Shown piece after piece: positions 62,465 to 64,000 of a DNA stretch of 64,000 nucleotides. The position numbers were made by a program, and so were the translations under genes. Source of the DNA: Ancylobacter crimeensis. Its GTDB lineage: Bacteria > Pseudomonadota > Alphaproteobacteria > Rhizobiales > Xanthobacteraceae. The notes under the pieces are model-generated. The model was not told the DNA's origin. It made no database searches and saw only the letters and a program-made list of their open reading frames with translations. Where the stretch lies: NCBI RefSeq assembly GCF_023016805.1, contig NZ_JALKCH010000016.1, forward strand, positions 1 to 64,000. Reading direction: 5' to 3'. Numbering within the stretch: position 1 is the first letter of the stretch; each line of letters starts with the position of its first letter.

Positions 62465-63310
62465 CTAAGGCCGCACCAGCAGCAGCGGGCGCTCGGCTTC
62501 CGGTACCCGGCTGAAGCCGCCATCCTCCTGCTGGGCGAAGCGCAGCCTGTCGCCGGCGGCGTCGAGCAGCAGGATGTCGCCGCCGTCGATCCGCCAGCTT
62601 ACCGCGGCGAAACGGCCGAGCAGGGCGCTGCATTCGGGATCGAGAGTCAGGCTTAGCGTGTCCCCGCCCGCCGGCTGCTCGCGCAGGGTGAGCCGGCACT
62701 GCGCGCCGCGGTCCGTGCTGTCGGCCGGCCGGGTGAGCTGCCACGCCCCGGCCAGTTCGGCCGGGGTCGCGCCGGGCGCGGTTTCCGCCAGTGCCGGATT
62801 GACGAGGAAATACACCCCGTCATCCTCGCGCAGCGCCTCCCAGATCCCGCCCATGCCTTCCGTGAATTCGGCGATCAGCTTGTTCTGCTTCGTCTCGATC
62901 AGGATCGAATCCCCGACGCCGGGCCGCCAGGCGGCGATATCGGCGGCGAAGAGGATGGCGCCGCCACAGGCCTTGCGGTCGAGATCGACGCCGAAGCGTC
63001 CGTTCGGAAGCTTCGTGCCAAGCAAGGTGAGCGGGCAGACACGGTCGCCATCGGCATTGGTGAGGCGATAATTCCCCGCCAGCGTCTGCGCCGGCGGCGG
63101 CTGGGCCGGGCCGGGAGCCGCGGCGGCATCGTCGCCCGCGTCCTTGTCACCCGCGGGCTGGGCGGCGTCCGGCACCGGCTTCGTCTTGGAAGCGGCCATG
63201 GCGGGCAGGGCGAGCACCAGTGCGAACAGGCCGGCGAACGCGAGCCGGGACAAAGCGATCAGCGAGCGGCGCACGGGCGCGGGAAGGGTGGCAGCCATGG
63301 TCCCGATCAT
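62465..63310 (-). CDS. Exported protein with two AprI/Inh-like beta-barrel modules
   Basis: A 281-residue protein: N-terminal signal sequence (about 1-40, ending AMAAS), a Pro/Ala/Asp linker, then two similar modules. The first starts LAGNYRLTNADGDRVCPLTL and the second LAGAWQLTRPADS ... CRLTL; each has a cysteine pair and a GDxxL strand, as in periplasmic metalloprotease inhibitors of the AprI/Inh family. Function is inferred from this resemblance. AAGGA five bases before the ATG at 63310; the frame is open to 63361. Confidence 0.75.
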   Translation of the reverse strand: MIGTMAATLPAPVRRSLIALSRLAFAGLFALVLALPAMAASKTKPVPDAAQPAGDKDAGDDAAAAPGPAQPPPAQTLAGNYRLTNADGDRVCPLTLLGTKLPNGRFGVDLDRKACGGAILFAADIAAWRPGVGDSILIETKQNKLIAEFTEGMGGIWEALREDDGVYFLVNPALAETAPGATPAELAGAWQLTRPADSTDRGAQCRLTLREQPAGGDTLSLTLDPECSALLGRFAAVSWRIDGGDILLLDAAGDRLRFAQQEDGGFSRVPEAERPLLLVRP

Positions 63311-63382
63311 CTCATCCTTCGGGGGAAAGCGCGAGGCGGCGCGGCTTTCCCGGCGCCTCACATCGTCTTCAGGGTGGCCGCG

Positions 63383-64000
63383 TCAGCCCTTCCGAACAGG
63401 CGGAACGGGCGTTTCCGGCACCGGCGTCAGCGGCGGCTCGCCGCCGAACCAGCGGGTGAGATTGTCCACCACGAGCTGGCCCATGGCGTTGCGCGTCATA
63501 TGCGTTGCGGACGCGACATGGGGCAGCAGCACCACATTGTCGAGCGCGATCAGCTCGGCGGGCACGTTCGGCTCGTGCTCGAACACGTCGAGCCCGGCGG
63601 CGAGGATGGTGCCGTCCTGCAGCGCCTTCACGAGCGCCGGCTCGTCCACCACCGATCCGCGCGCGACATTGACGAGGATGCCGTTCGGCCCCAGCGCCTC
63701 CAGCACGGCGGCGTCGATCATGTGATGGGTCGAGGCGCCGCCCGGCACGATGACGATGAGCACGTCCACCTTGCGGGCGAGGGCGATCAGGTCCGGTTCG
63801 TAAGCATAGGCGAGGCCCTCGACCGGGCGGCGGGTGTAGTAGGCGATCGGCCGGTCGAAGCCTTCCAGCCGCCGCGCGATGGCCTGCCCGATCCGCCCCA
63901 TGCCGACGATGCCGATGCTGCGGTCCCGAAGCGTGGGGCTGAAGGGAAAGCCGCCCTGCGGCCATTTACCGGCGCGCAGATAGCGCTCCGCCTGCGGCAG
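63383..64000 (-). CDS. D-isomer-specific 2-hydroxyacid dehydrogenase, C-terminal part
   Basis: The NAD-binding and C-terminal catalytic part of a 2-hydroxyacid dehydrogenase; the N-terminus lies beyond the window end. GMGRIGQAIARRL is the dinucleotide motif, and the catalytic Arg (VNVARGSVVDE), Glu (FEHEPNVP) and His (LLPHVASAT) are all present. It resembles glyoxylate/hydroxypyruvate reductases, which would link to the glyoxylate genes at the other end, but substrate cannot be fixed from this part. Confidence 0.88.
   Translation of the reverse strand: MPQAERYLRAGKWPQGGFPFSPTLRDRSIGIVGMGRIGQAIARRLEGFDRPIAYYTRRPVEGLAYAYEPDLIALARKVDVLIVIVPGGASTHHMIDAAVLEALGPNGILVNVARGSVVDEPALVKALQDGTILAAGLDVFEHEPNVPAELIALDNVVLLPHVASATHMTRNAMGQLVVDNLTRWFGGEPPLTPVPETPVPPVRKG

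Overview
The window is GC-rich DNA with alphaproteobacterial features: map-radC coupling, a second peptide-deformylase-like gene, many FCD-type GntR regulators, and LIV-type and BMP-type ABC importers. It looks like a metabolically versatile member of the Hyphomicrobiales, perhaps Xanthobacteraceae; this placement is inferred from gene content, not from a marker gene. I see no rRNA, tRNA, CRISPR array, transposase or integrase. It reads as a chromosomal catabolic region with a short housekeeping stretch in the middle.

Layout. (1) 1-3918: glyoxylate assimilation, gcl-hyi-glxR on the minus strand (glxR cut by the window edge) with a divergent IclR regulator. (2) 4033-14836: oxalate degradation, with two formyl-CoA transferases, oxalyl-CoA decarboxylase, two adjacent GntR regulators and two OxlT-like MFS oxalate carriers. 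Oxalate would be activated as oxalyl-CoA, decarboxylated to formyl-CoA, and the CoA recycled by Frc. A TGGCATAC-type dyad recurs in front of the regulators and both carriers. (3) 14945-24656: mostly general genes (Nudix, DJ-1/PfpI, lytic transglycosylase, CDF transporter, sugar kinase, aminotransferase, tandem GNAT, Map, RadC, degenerate deformylase). (4) 24756-34438: esterase, DMT transporter, a RidA / Asp-Glu racemase-like / D-amino-acid dehydrogenase group with a divergent GntR, then a beta-hydroxyacid dehydrogenase / enoyl-CoA hydratase pair facing an alpha/beta hydrolase / GntR / carboxymuconolactone-decarboxylase-like operon. (5) 34561-39961: an HpaB-type hydroxylase, two amidases and a NicX-type 2,5-dihydroxypyridine dioxygenase in one minus-strand operon. 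(6) 40991-49805: a BMP-type ABC importer, pyridoxamine-pyruvate aminotransferase, a GntR regulator and pyridoxine 4-oxidase, i.e. the entry steps of vitamin B6 catabolism. (7) 49809-62405: ProC-like reductase, LysR, two luciferase-like monooxygenases, two SDRs, a complete LIV-type ABC importer, a flavin reductase and a VOC protein. (8) 62465-64000: an exported protein and a partial 2-hydroxyacid dehydrogenase.

The most interesting part is 34-62 kb. Two B6 enzymes can be identified down to their active-site residues, and they lie among an uncharacterised importer, luciferase-like monooxygenases with a flavin reductase, and a separate operon carrying a pyridine-ring dioxygenase with all three expected iron ligands. 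None of the known ring-opening B6 enzymes is visible here, so the region could hold an undescribed route for degrading B6 or another substituted pyridine. This is a hypothesis.

Two genes, livF and the DMT transporter, look as if each lacks one base. They may be assembly errors or real frameshifts.
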